In this document: positions 54,190-64,000 of the stretch, one piece after another
Numbering within the stretch: the first letter of the stretch is position 1
Layout: every line of letters begins with the position of its first letter
Assembly (NCBI GenBank): GCA_001632435.1
Contig: KV424032.1
Span: 1 to 64,000 of the forward strand
DNA length: 64,000 nt
Reading direction: 5' to 3'
Source of the DNA: Calocera cornea HHB12733
Lineage: Eukaryota > Basidiomycota > Dacrymycetes > Dacrymycetales > Dacrymycetaceae
Program-made: the position numbers and the translations under genes
Notes under the pieces: model-generated
The model's database searches: none
Seen by the model: only the letters and a program-made list of their open reading frames with translations
Told to the model about the DNA's origin: nothing

Positions 54190-54865
54190 TGAGAACTCTA
54201 TGCAGATGTCTTGCAGGCCATCTGCATATAAGCGAGACCAGGCCCATACCTGCGCCCTCCACTCCCTGAATCTTGCCGTTGGCAACATCGAACCCCAGCA
54301 ACCTGCTCCGTCAACCGTGTCAGCACCTCCCCGTCCCAAACAAGCGTGCACTGGTGCACGCACGGCTGATACCAAACCCAGTCCGCGAACGGGCCCGTAT
54401 AGAACACCGTCCACGGTATACCGATCTGCTGCACCTGAGCGAGATGTGCGTTCTTGTGCGCCAGCGGGCCCTCGCTCTTCCCGGCTGTGTTCCCGCCGAA
54501 CTCGGAGGGGATAGACAGCTGCACTCCGACAAGCTTGGCGGCCTCGGCTAGGGGAGCTTGGACGGCGAGCGCCGTAACGCCGAACGTGCAGATGAGGACG
54601 TCGATTCCCTGTAGGGCGGGCTGGAGGGAGGAGGGAGCGGTGTAGTCCACTATGACAAGAGAAGCACCGTTGGCGGCGAGAGCCTCATTTCGTTCCGCCT
54701 GTACACATCAGCCATCGTCCGTTGCAAAAGCGAGCTACGCACGGAGCGGGTAAGGACAACAACCGTGTCGACCGTACGGGCAGCTTTGGCTTTCAGCAGC
54801 TCATCAACGATGAAGCTCCCGACCCGGCCCACACCAGCAACGGCAAAGCTCTTATACTCAGACAT
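54190..54865 (-). pseudogene. NmrA-like pseudogene, copy 4 (C-terminally truncated)
   Basis: The N-terminal half is complete: MSEYKSFAVAGVGRVGSFIV, VDYTAPSSLQPALQGIDV, LSIPSEFGGNTAG and FYTGPFADWVWYQP. After the second intron it reads LLGFDVANGKIQGVEGAG and then loses all similarity. About 120 residues of the substrate-side domain are absent, and copy 3 starts only about 35 bp further on. The fragment might still be transcribed, but it could not make a whole enzyme. A deletion between two tandem copies would explain this layout. Confidence 0.65.
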
Positions 54866-55744
54866 AGCTCTTCCTCAAGCAGTGTTACGTGGTGTAATGC
54901 TGACATGGGGAATTCGAGAGTTTCCGGAGGTCTCGGGGTGACACATTGAACGGCCCCCTCCCTTCTTATACATTTTCGCTCGTAATGGCCCATGCCGACA
55001 TGGCGCCTCCCCGCCTGACCGCGCCTCTTCCCCAGCTGTCCCAGGCACAGGCGCACATCAGTTCCCAGACAACGGGAGGAGGTGAGTACGTACTGCAGAC
55101 AGCCGCCTGAAGGGTCGCTAAGCTATTTGAACTGGGCGCGGAGCCCACGGGCCGTCACCGTGCGCCTAGTAGCGGATCGGCGTGAGCCTTATGGCCGATC
55201 CTGGGGGGCGAAGCACTGGCACCCTGCCAGTGGCCGTGCCATGCGCGCCTCTTTCTGCCTTTCCACGGAGCCGTTGTGATGCTTTCGGACTGCCTTGCGC
55301 AGGCAGTGAGTCGGTTGTTGGCGGACGAGTTGTGCGGGCCAAGCGGAGGGAGCTTCGGTGAGCTGCTGCGTACGGACTGATACAGGGACTTACTTGAAGC
55401 CATACCCGGGATCCACGAACTTCATTGCGGCGTGGGACCTCGCCCCTGTCGGGCATGGGTAATGCACCATCTGTGTGGTAATCGCAGCTCGATGTTGGAT
55501 GGCCAGTGCCGGAGGGGGAGACACGCGTGTCATTAGATTGCGAGCAGCGGACTCGTGGGGGCGATTCAAGCGTGCAGCCGCGATCTACCTGCGCCGTCTG
55601 CGTGCTCAGCTGCGCCAACGAGCAGCAGCGGCTTTGCTTTGGGTACTGTACAAATACACTATATCTCTCCCCCTCGCTCCTCTATGTACATGCCCACGCC
55701 TCACAGCTCAGCTCTCCGCCCGGTGGGTGCGAGCACAGGCCTGC
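54866..55744. other. Gap of 0.9 kb between NmrA copy 4 and RPB8
   Basis: It holds the promoter of NmrA copy 4 and the 3' flank of RPB8. Short open frames lack any motif. No gene supported. Confidence 0.45.
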
Positions 55745-56494
55745 CTATGTCAACAGTGTCTTCCGCATGAGCAGGTACGTGTATGTCCCGACCGTGATGG
55801 TGCCCATGTTCCTGTACGACCCGGAGAGGGTCATGAGCAGCCCGCCGAAGGAGATGAATGCGGTGCTGCGGGAGGGGAGGGCGTCAGTTGAGTTTGGGGA
55901 AAGGGCGGGGAAAGGGTGATGCGTGCGCGGGAGGGTAGGAGTATCTCGATGAGAGGTGGGGGCTGATGCGCGGACGGGACAAGGGTGATCGGGAGAGTGG
56001 AGGGAATAGAATCTAAAGAGAGAGAGAGAGAGGAGCGAGACGTACACTTTTTCCCCGACCCCCTCGTCAAACCGGTACACCTTGCCATAGCACACATAGT
56101 CAAAGTACTCTTCAAGCCCCACGGGCCCGTCGACGCGCCAGCTCGCCTGCTCCCGCTCCTTCTTCTTCCCCTCGCCCTCCTTCCCCTCCCCCGCCCCCGC
56201 TCCCTCCCCCGTGCCCACGCCCGCCCCAGCCCCGGACTTGGCAGGCTTGTCCTCCTCATACAGCCCCTTCTGCAGGCTCTTCGCCAGGACGAGCGTGACT
56301 GATTCCCCCTGGACGAGGGGGAAGACCTCTGTATGGAAGTCCAGCACGAGGTCCATGTCGAACGCGTGCGAGCGCGCGAACAGGCGCGAAACACGGTCGT
56401 ACTTCTTCCCTTCCGGGTCGATCGAGTGGATCGTGAAGACGTCCTCGAACGTTATTGACGAGTGGGCGGAGGAGAGGAGGGGGAGGGTGGACAT
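55745..56494 (-). CDS. RPB8: RNA polymerase I/II/III subunit RPABC3
   Basis: This is the small shared subunit of all three nuclear RNA polymerases. From the ATG at 56494: SSITFEDVFTIHSIDPEGKK, YDRVSRLFARSHAFDMDLVL, DFHTEVFPLVQGE and VTLVLAKSL (the OB-fold core), then EEYFDYVCYGKVYRFDE and, after one intron of about 180 nt (roughly 56045-55866), TAFISFGGLLMTLSGSYRN and YTYLLMRKTLLT at 55745. Between the OB-fold halves, where family members have a short acidic loop, this protein has about 40 residues of Gly/Ala/Glu/Lys low complexity. An in-frame upstream extension exists but does not look coding. It is transcribed divergently from the NIPA gene. Confidence 0.93.
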   Translation of the reverse strand: MSTLPLLSSAHSSITFEDVFTIHSIDPEGKKYDRVSRLFARSHAFDMDLVLDFHTEVFPLVQGESVTLVLAKSLQKGLYEEDKPAKSGAGAGVGTGEGAGAGEGKEGEGKKKEREQASWRVDGPVGLEEYFDYVCYGKVYRFDEGVGEKVYVSLLSLSLFRFYSLHSPDHPCPVRASAPTSHRDTPTLPRTHHPFPALSPNSTDALPSRSTAFISFGGLLMTLSGSYRNMGTITVGTYTYLLMRKTLLT

Positions 56495-57068
56495 GCTGTG
56501 CGAGTGGGGTGGGTGGGTGGCAGGCGAGCGGGGTGTGGCGTGTGGCGTGTGTGCGAGGTTAAGGCGGGGATGCAAAGTCGTTTGGGTATAGCAGATGCCG
56601 ATACAAGAGAATCCCAGTAGATGGAGAGGAAGGGGTCCGACTGTCTGCCACCACGCGCCTTGTAAGTCACCACCTTGGCACATCCCTGACCGAAATTCCG
56701 CTCCCAAGAATGCCTCCGCTCACGTGACCGGCACGTGAAACCACGACTTGGCCGTTTGGGCGACTCCCGCCGCGCCACCCGTCTAGGGGTCGCGTTGCCA
56801 GCCCTGCCAGCCCTGCTCGCTCCATCCGGACGGTCGACGGTGTCTGCTCGCTGGTGTCTGATCGAAGGGGCGGCATATACTGCTGGATCTCGGACGTCCC
56901 TCCTCGCTCGTCTACGGCTACTGCTACTACCACTACCACTACAACAGTACATCACTACTCCCACACGACCCTCTTCCACCCCGCCGCACCGTCCTCCACC
57001 CACCCACCTCCCCCCGACCTCAACCGCTCGACAGCGAGCAGCGAAGCACAAAGTACGCAGCCGCGCCA
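56495..57068. promoter_or_regulatory. Divergent promoter region, RPB8 and NIPA gene
   Basis: 574 bp shared by the two starts. It is pyrimidine-rich near the NIPA ATG, and no TATA box was found. Confidence 0.4.
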
Positions 57069-58910
57069 ATGGCCCCAGCGCAGATCCCCATCTGGGCCGG
57101 CATCCTCGTCGGCGTCCTCTCGTCCCTGATCCAGTCGCTCGGTACGTCCCTCTCTCCCCATTCCACTCCCCAACCACTTCCCTCCACCTCCCGCTCCCCG
57201 CCGTACTCAGAACGCTCACTAACGCCCCTCCCCAGGCCTAACAATCCAGCGCAAATCCCACCTGCTCAACGATGCCCTCCCCCTCGCTGCCCAGCGGCCG
57301 GACTGGCACCGCCCGCTCTGGCTATTCGGCTTCGGCATCTTCATAAGCACCAATTTCCTGGGCAGCGTGTTCCAGATCGCTTCCCTGCCGGTCGTCATCC
57401 TAGCGCCTTTGGGAGCGGTGCGTCCCTTCCCTACTGCGCTGTGCTGGAGAGACAGGGCACTGACTGATTTCTTGATTGTGTGCGTGTAGATCTCCCTCCT
57501 CTGGAACGCCATCTTCGCCCGCCTCCTGCTCGCAGATCCCTTCACCCTCCTAATGTCAGTCGGCACCGCGCTCGTCTCGGGCGGCGCCGTCCTGGTCGGC
57601 GTATTTGGTGTCGTCCCCACCCCCACCCACTCGCTGGAGGATCTCATCCAGCTGTTCTCCCGCCCGGCCTTCCTCGCCTACTTCTCCGTCGTCCTCTCCA
57701 TCACGGCGGGCCTACTGGTGCTCACCCACATCGTCGAATGGCGGTATCAAGCGCAGCGGCGCGCCGTGCGCCGCCTCGCGCTGGCCGACGACCCCCTCCC
57801 AGTCTCCGAGCGCTCCGCGCTCCTCTCCGCGCCGCTCACGCTCCCCTCGCCCCTCCCGCCGCCGACAGTAGCGCAGGAAAGCGAGCGCCTCTTCATCGCG
57901 CTCTCCTATGCGCTCCTCTCCGGCACCCTCTCCGCCTTTGGCCTCCTCTTCGCCAAAGCCGGCGTGGAGCTGCTCGTCCTCACATTCGCGGGCGAGAACC
58001 AGTTCTGGAGGTGGCAGGCCTGGCTCCTCGTGCCCGGACTCGTGACGTTCGGCTTGAGTCAGCTATGGTACCTCCAGAAGAGCCTGGAGTTTGCGGACCC
58101 GACGCTGATCTGTCCTCGTGCGTGCCCATCTTACTTCGTCTCCTACTTCACTCACTAATATTGACTGCCCTGTCTCTCTCTCGCCGCCCGCCCACAGTCG
58201 CCTTCTGCATGTTCAACATCTCCTCAATCCTCGACTCGCTCATCTACTTTGACCAGTTCCGCCACCTCTCCCCGCTCCAGCTATCCATGATCCTCCTCGG
58301 CACCTTCCTTCTCCTCGCGGGCGTCTGGCTCCTCTCCCTCCAGTCCGCAAAGGGCGTGCAGATCGGCACGGGGCTCGCAGAGCCCTCCCTGCTCACGCAG
58401 GAGCCCGAGTCGTACGCCGCTGACGAGGAGGAGGTCGAGGAGGCAGCGATGAGCCCAAGCAGGCGGTTCATGTCCCTCCTCACCCCGAGCATCTACGGCG
58501 AGCGCGAGCGCGAGTGGGACGGGCAAGGGCAGGCGCATACGAACCCCCTGCCTGGGTTCTCGATTGGTCTTGCGCCGACCAGTCCGGGGTTCATCCTCAG
58601 CCCGCCGAAGAGGAAGAGGACGCTCACGCTGGTCAGTACGGAGAGCCAGGCCGAGCGCGGGGTTGGAGCGTCGGGCGCGGGGGTGGACGGGCTGCCGGAG
58701 CATGCGGTTGCGGATGCGACGTCGGCGGGGGCGGCGGGGAGGGACGGTGCGGACGGTGCGGTTGGGGTGGGTGGAGAGGCAGGATATGGAGTTGGGGAAG
58801 AACAGGAGGACCGGGAGGGGACGGCTGTGGACGGGGAGGGGAGCGAGGGCGGCGAGGTGGTGCAGGAGAAGCGGGGCTGGTGGGGCCGGTGGGGGTGGAG
58901 TAAGAAGTGA
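57069..58910 (+). CDS. NIPA-type magnesium transporter
   Basis: This is a membrane protein of the NIPA/DUF803 family, likely a Mg2+ transporter of the plasma membrane or endosomes. Helices run in order: IPIWAGILVGVLSSLIQSL (57069-57140), GLTIQRKSHLL, WLFGFGIFISTNFLGSVFQI, ASLPVVILAPLGAISLLWN, LLMSVGTALVSGGAVLVGVF, FLAYFSVVLSITAGLLVLTH, LFIALSYALLSGTLSAFGLL, ADPTLICP and VAFCMFNISSILDSLIYFDQ. The G-x-x-x-Q-R-K and P-L-G-A-x-S motifs suit the family. The C-terminal 150 residues are hydrophilic and very Gly/Ala/Glu-rich, ending WWGRWGWSKK. There are at least three introns of 60-100 nt. The first ATG was used as the start. Confidence 0.9.
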
Positions 58911-59551
58911 GTGGTGGCCGCTCGGCCCTGCTCGCGCTCGCGCCTCCCCACGACCCCGGCCCGGGCGGCGGCGGTTCCTCCTGCGCGGGCGAGCGCGCGC
59001 TTCCGACCCGGTGCTGGGCGCTGTGATGAGGCGGAGGAAGCGCGGCTGGAGTGGAGAGACGGCGTTTGGAGGAACGTAATGACTTTGTTGATATAGACTG
59101 CCAGTGATCGGTGCTGGACTGGACTGTGAGGGGTGTGGTGCTGCTTGGATGCTTCGAGAGACAGGAGGGTGTACTGTACAGTATGATAATATTATGCACC
59201 ATACCTCATGAGCAGGGACATTGTACTAGGACCAGGACTAGTACAGGGACGTCACCCAAGTGGCCAAGTGGTTGGGAGAGCGGCGCGGTGAGGTTCCTTC
59301 GGCGCTTGCTGGATCGGGCCGGGACTGATCGGGCGTCGACGTCATCGTCCGTCCCCCACCCCAGCATGCACAGAGGCAGGCATATTAATGTCTCATAGAC
59401 CGCCCCATCTCGCCCCTCTCTCCCCTCGGCCAAACCTATATATGCCCGCTCTCCGCTCACCATCGCCCGCCTCCCGCTTCCCGCTCGTCCCCGCGCTCGG
59501 CTGAGTCTGCGCCCGCACGCCCTCCCTCTCCTGTCCCGCCCGTCCACACAC
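58911..59551. other. Intergenic region
   Basis: About 640 bp with the NIPA 3' flank and the GFA-gene promoter. No gene supported. Confidence 0.4.
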
Positions 59552-60491
59552 ATGTCAACCTCCCCCTCCCCCTCGCCACCAGCGTGGGCCAGCGACCCTC
59601 CGTACACCCTGCCTCCGGGAGAGCGTGCGCCATTCCAGCCGACCTGGCACGGCGCCTGCTTCTGCAGGACAGTCCAGTGGGCGGTGCGGCGCGAGCAGCC
59701 GCTCGATGCGAAGTACTGCCATTGTACGGACTGCCAGAGGCTGCATGGCGCGCCCTTCCAGTGGGTAAGTACATACACGCACTTGTCGCTCACCCCGCGG
59801 GCCGCTGCTGCTTCTCTCTCAGCTGCGCCGTCCCGCGCTCGGCAGGCGTCCGTGCAGCAGCAGCGGCCTCGCGCACACAGGCACGCTCTCACACAGTACG
59901 GGCCGCGCAGGCCGCCATCTTCCGCAAGACCGACGTGCGCCTCACGCGGGGTGTTGAAGCCCTGGAGTTCTTCAGCTCTGCAACGGGGAAGAGGGAGCAC
60001 GCGCTTCCGTGCAAGGTGTACTGCCGGGAATGTCACACGCACGGCCGTCCCCTCATTCCCTCCTTCCGAACCCCTCGGTTTCTCGCCGCCCCGTACTGAT
60101 CGGTAGCTGTCTATAACTTATGCGCACAGTCCCCTCTTCGACGAGGGACGGAACATGCTCATGCTCTTCCCGACCCTGCTGGACCTCCCCCGGCCGGTGC
60201 CGGCGCCGTGGAAAGCCCGGTGTCATATATTCTATGGCTCGCGGGTGGTCGATATCAAGGATGGTACGTCTGCTTTCCTTCAGCTGGACAGTACCCAGCT
60301 TCTCCGTCTTTCTGGTCGTGTCATCGCCGGGCGAGCGGAGGGGCGTGTGTGCCGGCGAGAGGCGGGAGGGCAATGGAATGTGAGATACTGTATTTGCTGA
60401 CGAGCGATGAGCAGGAACTCCGAAGTGGAGGGGGCATAAGGACGAGAGTGAGCAGATCCCCGAGGAGGGCGAACACACCGTCGGGGCGTAA
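59552..60491 (+). CDS. GFA/CENP-V-type zinc protein
   Basis: A Mss4-like zinc fold of the glutathione-dependent formaldehyde-activating (GFA/CENP-V) family. The first zinc site is GACFCRTVQW with YCHCTDCQRLHGAPF; the second is PCKVYCRECHT. The protein continues PLFDEGRNMLMLFPTLLDLP, KARCHIFYGSRVVDIKD and, after the last intron, GTPKWRGHKDESEQIPEEGE to the stop at 60491. The intron between CRECHT and PLFDEGRN is best read with a GC donor (GCACGG at about 60037). The alternative GTACTG donor at 60093 gives an intron of 37 nt and inserts about 20 residues between the zinc site and the next conserved block. Real substrate unknown; many fungal members are uncharacterised. Confidence 0.8.
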
Positions 60492-60654
60492 TATGAAGCG
60501 ACTGGAGGGCGTGTATGCATGGCCACTGGAAGAGTCGTAGGTTGAGCGGGAGGTGGGACGCGGGTTTCGGGAAACACTGTATCGATAATTCATGTCTAAG
60601 CTGTGTGTAAAGGACTTCAGGATTCTAGTTGACCATCTGTCGACGACTTCTCGT

Positions 60655-62524
60655 CTAGAAGAACTTGGCGAGCTTCCCGAGCTCCACATCCACGTCCCCG
60701 CCCTTCTGCACACTCTTCACCAGCAACTCCCTCGCCCTGAGCGCATTCCGCCTCTTCCTCGCCCCCTCCTCGCCCCTCGCCTCCCTCAGCACCCCTTCCA
60801 TCTCCTCCCTCACCCTCTCCACGCTCCCCTCAATCGCGCTCCCCTCCTCCCCGCGGCGGAACGCCCTCCTCCCTCTCCCAGCAGTGCGCACCTCGAGCAG
60901 CTCGAACCCGGCGTCCAAGGTCCTGCTGACCCAGAGCGCGTTCACCGGCTGGTCGCCCCACAGCGGCCAGAGGATCATCGGCAGGCCCTTGCCGAGCGCT
61001 TCGAGCGAGGTGTTGCCCCCTCCGTGCGTGAGCACCCACCCCAGCGCCGGGTGGGCGAAGATCGCCTGCTGCGGCGCCCAGGGGACGATGGTGCCCCTCC
61101 CCGAGGCCTCGACGCGCTCCAGCAGCGCGCGGGGGAGGAGCGTGTCCAGAGGGTCCGGAGAGGCCATGCTGAGGATGAAGGGCATTGGCTGGGCCAGCGA
61201 GAGCAGGAGGTCGACCAGCGTCTCCAGGTACTCCCGCGGGACCGAGGCCGTGTGGATCGTACCGAAGGAGATGAACAGCCCGCATTGCGCGCCGTGCTCC
61301 TTTAGTGCTACGTCGAGGAAGGTCAAGGTCTCGTCTTGCACTGTCGCGCTGGCGTTGGACGAGGGCAGGTAGGAGACCTCGAGCCCGGAGAACGACTGCA
61401 CGGCCTGCGTGGGCAGCTCGAAGTAGTGCGCCGGCAGGAGCGGGCCCGTGGCGACGACGACGCGGTCTGTGTTGGCACAGTAGAACTCTTCCAGGCCCGC
61501 GAGGCCATCGGGTTCCTAAAGAGCGTATGAAGCGGGACTGAAGTGACTATGCAGACAGCACACACCAGCTCCCTAGTGGTGCGGACAATGATGCCCTGTA
61601 CAGAGTGATACAGCTTGACGAGGGTCCTGCGCAAGTCCCAGGTGGTGTGGGACCACAGCTTCTGAGGGTGGTTCTCCCACTGGTACGTGTCCTCCAGCCC
61701 ACGGACATGGACGAGGTTGCCCCAGTGCGGGGTATGCTCGGCATACTGGGGAATGGCACGATTAGTATCGCCTCGGCACCGGATCAACGGCAGTGCTCGC
61801 CTCGTAAGCGATCTCGTTGATGTCCCGACCCTGTCTGATATCTGGGTTGGAGAACGCGGCCTCCACTTCGCCCTCCCACTCCATCTGCCCCCCAAACGCG
61901 CGGGGAGCGATGAAACGGGTCAGGGAGGCTGCGCACGATCCGAAGAACCAGACCATTGCAGGCACCTTGTACTTCTCCATTGCTGGCATCACAACTTCGC
62001 CCATCAGGATGTCGCTGATCATCAGCCCTGGCGATCGGCCGACTGGGGAGAACGTGGCGCTGTTGTCGTCCACGAATTCTTCGTCCCTCATGATGGACTC
62101 CAGTACGCCCGCGATGCGGCCTCCGAAATTGTCCGGCTTCATCATCTCGATGTGCTGTTCGTGAGAGGGTCCATGCTTCAGCGGCTTTCCCAAACCGACA
62201 ACGCGGATGCGAGGCAGAATGTTCTCGCGTTCCTCCTCGGAACATTGGCGATACAGCTCACTCTTAATCTTCTCGGTGTACGTAATCTGCGTGATGCGGG
62301 CTAAAGGTCGTCAGAAATGGGTCCCTGCCCAGGATCATGGCACCCTCACTTATCGTCAGGTGCGGAAACTTGCGAGCGACGATAACTCCAAATGCACTTT
62401 CCGCTCGGATATGTCCTGCGGAAAATCAGTCAATATCAAACTTGTTCAAGATACTCATACCCCATCCAAGCCAAGAAAAGAACACAAAGTGTCCATGGTC
62501 GCTTTCAGCCGGAATGTCCCCCAT
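60655..62524 (-). CDS. UDP-glycosyltransferase (GT1)
   Basis: This is a GT-B enzyme that moves a sugar from UDP-sugar to a small lipophilic acceptor (sterol or secondary metabolite). The start at 62524 gives MGDIPAESDHGHFVFFSWLG, then, after intron 1, W-G-H-I-R-A, the usual N-terminal catalytic-His block of the family. The acceptor half is split over several exons, and the C-terminal donor half is one exon. It holds GLFISFGTI, IVPWAPQQAIFAHPALGWVL, THGGGNTSLEALGKGLPMIL and WPLWGDQPVNA, which correspond to the plant PSPG/HCGWNS box. The end, a charged helix and LGKLAKFF, is at 60655. Five introns of about 35-60 nt are inferred. The product is soluble; no C-terminal membrane anchor is seen. Confidence 0.9.
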
Positions 62525-64000
62525 TTCAGATGTACAGATGAAGAGAGCAGTGGGATCGGTCGGGATGGTAGGTGCCACGGTTCCATGGCAGGGTAATATA
62601 GCCGGTGAGGGTCACTTCATGGGTAACGCATGGGAAGACGATCGGAGTTGCTTCGCGGTTGTCGAATGGACACAGCGGACCTGCTCCTCCGACGTGGGAA
62701 TGACCCGCGCAACAAACTGCGTCAGCAAATACCAAATACGAAGCCCACTCCAACACGTTGATGAAGACGGTGTTCATCTTCGGTGCTGTACGATATGAAC
62801 CTATTCAAAGGTGCGACGGTGGGTCCGAGGGCTATCGAAACGAAGACGGGTCCGATAAACACCTGTTTTCATGATGTCCGGAAAAATCTGGCCCCTAGCA
62901 GCGCAAACATTTCAATGTCTTTGTATAGGTTCAACGTGCCGAATTGTGCTGCGGTTAGACCGCGCGAAGACGTGGGTTCTCGGTAGAGATGGCGTAGTTG
63001 ATGGTCCTAATCAGGGAGGGCTATACAGTCCTCGCGAGGCGCCATTGTGTCGCTGTCCTTGCCGGCTGGCCGACCGGATGCAAATGGGACTGCCCTTCGT
63101 CTCGCTCATCACCATTGGTCAGCGACGAAGCCCCCGCACCCATCGACCCTAAATTTCTGAGCGATCCGTCCTAATCAGCGCGGAGGTGCGTGGGCGTCTG
63201 CGCTCCACGGTCTTCCTGACATGACGTGGGTAAGTCCATTTTCGTGCTCCACGAGCCTTTTGGTGTTTATTACGCCCGGAAACAGAGAAATTTCTACAGC
63301 GTTTCCGCAGTGCCTCCGCTAAGGCGGGTGATGACTATCAACAGCGGAGACTCCAAAAGCACTCAGTGGTCTTAACCTCGTTCGAAGGAGAGATAGGGTA
63401 GGGTCGACCAACCTTCGGACCCAGCCCTATCGACTTGTATTTTCCTCGAGACCGGTCATCGGGTGACTTTTCCGCCGGACAATGTCTGCTTCTCCCCGGT
63501 AATGTGAATCCACACGAACCGCACGATTCCCAAGCCGTCACAGCGCATCTTCTTTGGAGCCCCTTCTCAACGTCCAGCGTCAATTCATTCGAATGCCGCT
63601 CAGATGTGACCGGATTGATAACTCTCCCTGTCCAAAAGAGGAACATCAATGTACTGCAATTATCCTGATCCGTTACTATGCACAGGGGCTCGGAACCTCC
63701 GCGATAGCGTGGCCACTCGAGAGAACGAGAGACTACTAAAGCATGGCGAGTTGCTCTGGTTTGCAAGCCACTTCAGCCCTCGGGAATATCTCCCAGACAT
63801 ATACTCGCAGCATGTCCACCGAGCTCATATTCCATGGCACCGGGAACTCTTCCTGCTTACCCAACATTGGCTGTTTGGTCGCCCCGCCTGGAGCCCCGCG
63901 TTGCATGACTTGCTACCTGGGGGCCAATTCCGGGGTTTCGCCTAATCCACATGAGGCAGCCAAAAACCGGAGGCGGAACACCGGCGCGATCCTGCGAGTT
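62525..64000. other. Gap of 1.5 kb at right edge
   Basis: Only short open frames without recognisable domains. The longest (63649-63945, plus strand) starts MYCNYPDPLLC and resembles no family I know. It contains the UGT promoter, and a gene could begin past the window edge. Confidence 0.4.

Noticed and set aside
54154..54190. NmrA copies 4 and 3 as one fused gene
   Set aside because: Copy 3 has its own complete N-terminus with cofactor loop, and copy 4 loses similarity before it. A fusion would carry two Rossmann starts and the copy 3 lesions.
60592..61372. Two long plus-strand frames opposite the UGT
   Set aside because: Antisense shadows of the donor-half exon of the UGT; Pro/Leu-rich without motifs.
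62526..62777. Minus-strand open frame as an N-terminal extension of the UGT
   Set aside because: A stop lies between it and the UGT. The MGDIPAESDHGHFVFFSWLG start at 62524 gives the expected family N-terminus, and the upstream frame has no GT1 motif.
63649..63945. 98-codon plus-strand frame as a gene
   Set aside because: No recognisable domain, no splice context and no promoter element; it is similar in length to chance frames nearby.
1..64000. Transposons, long terminal repeats or CRISPR arrays
   Set aside because: No reverse transcriptase, integrase or transposase motif and no long terminal repeats were found. The only large repeats are the gene modules, and no regularly spaced repeat-spacer array exists.

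Overview
The window reads as a piece of nuclear chromosome from a basidiomycete fungus, most likely an agaricomycete. Genes are dense and split by many introns of about 45-60 nt. The recognisable proteins (Hsp104, GH128 glucanase, NmrA-like reductases, UDP-glycosyltransferase, MFS sugar transporters, a Zn2Cys6-like pair) fit that group. I cannot name the species, and I saw no tRNA, rRNA, transposon or CRISPR array. Exon models come from splice-site reading and paralogue comparison, not transcripts.

The most unusual content is a family of small proteins with a C-terminal Rap1-Myb/SANT-like domain, in four subtypes that I call A, X, B and C. They sit in three copies of one ancestral module, A<- ->X ->B ->C, followed by a convergent WD40 gene. 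Module L (125-3710) is inverted and cut by the window edge. Module M (31147 to about 36435) has a WD40 pseudogene with most of its repeats deleted. Module R (36835-44349) has the intact WD40 gene. X is intact only in L, and relics remain in M and R. A genes share a CCAAT element and a CTATAAGTA TATA box, and the A/X intergenic block is conserved in all three modules.

Between modules L and M lie housekeeping and accessory genes: an FAD monooxygenase (4067-5428), a large coiled-coil protein (7123-10784), a tandem pair of Zn2Cys6-like proteins (11157-14739), HSP104 (15236-17953), an EI24/RRT8-like membrane protein (18754-20331), a mitochondrial D-lactate/D-2-hydroxyglutarate dehydrogenase (20785-22613), an unrecognised protein (23391-25297) and two tandem sugar transporters (25486-30532).

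Right of module R are four NmrA-like copies (two intact, two broken) around a putative alpha/beta hydrolase and a secreted GH128 beta-1,3-glucanase. Then come RPB8, a NIPA-type Mg transporter, a GFA/CENP-V-type zinc protein and a UGT. The last 1.5 kb holds no gene that I can support.

Three cross-cutting signals stand out. Introns with GC donors are unusually frequent. A GCATATA motif recurs inside introns. Several otherwise unrelated proteins (A, B, Zn-cluster pair, WD40) carry a SUMO-acceptor-like psi-K-x-E and a SUMO-interacting-like V/I-rich acidic motif, which hints at a shared nuclear role.
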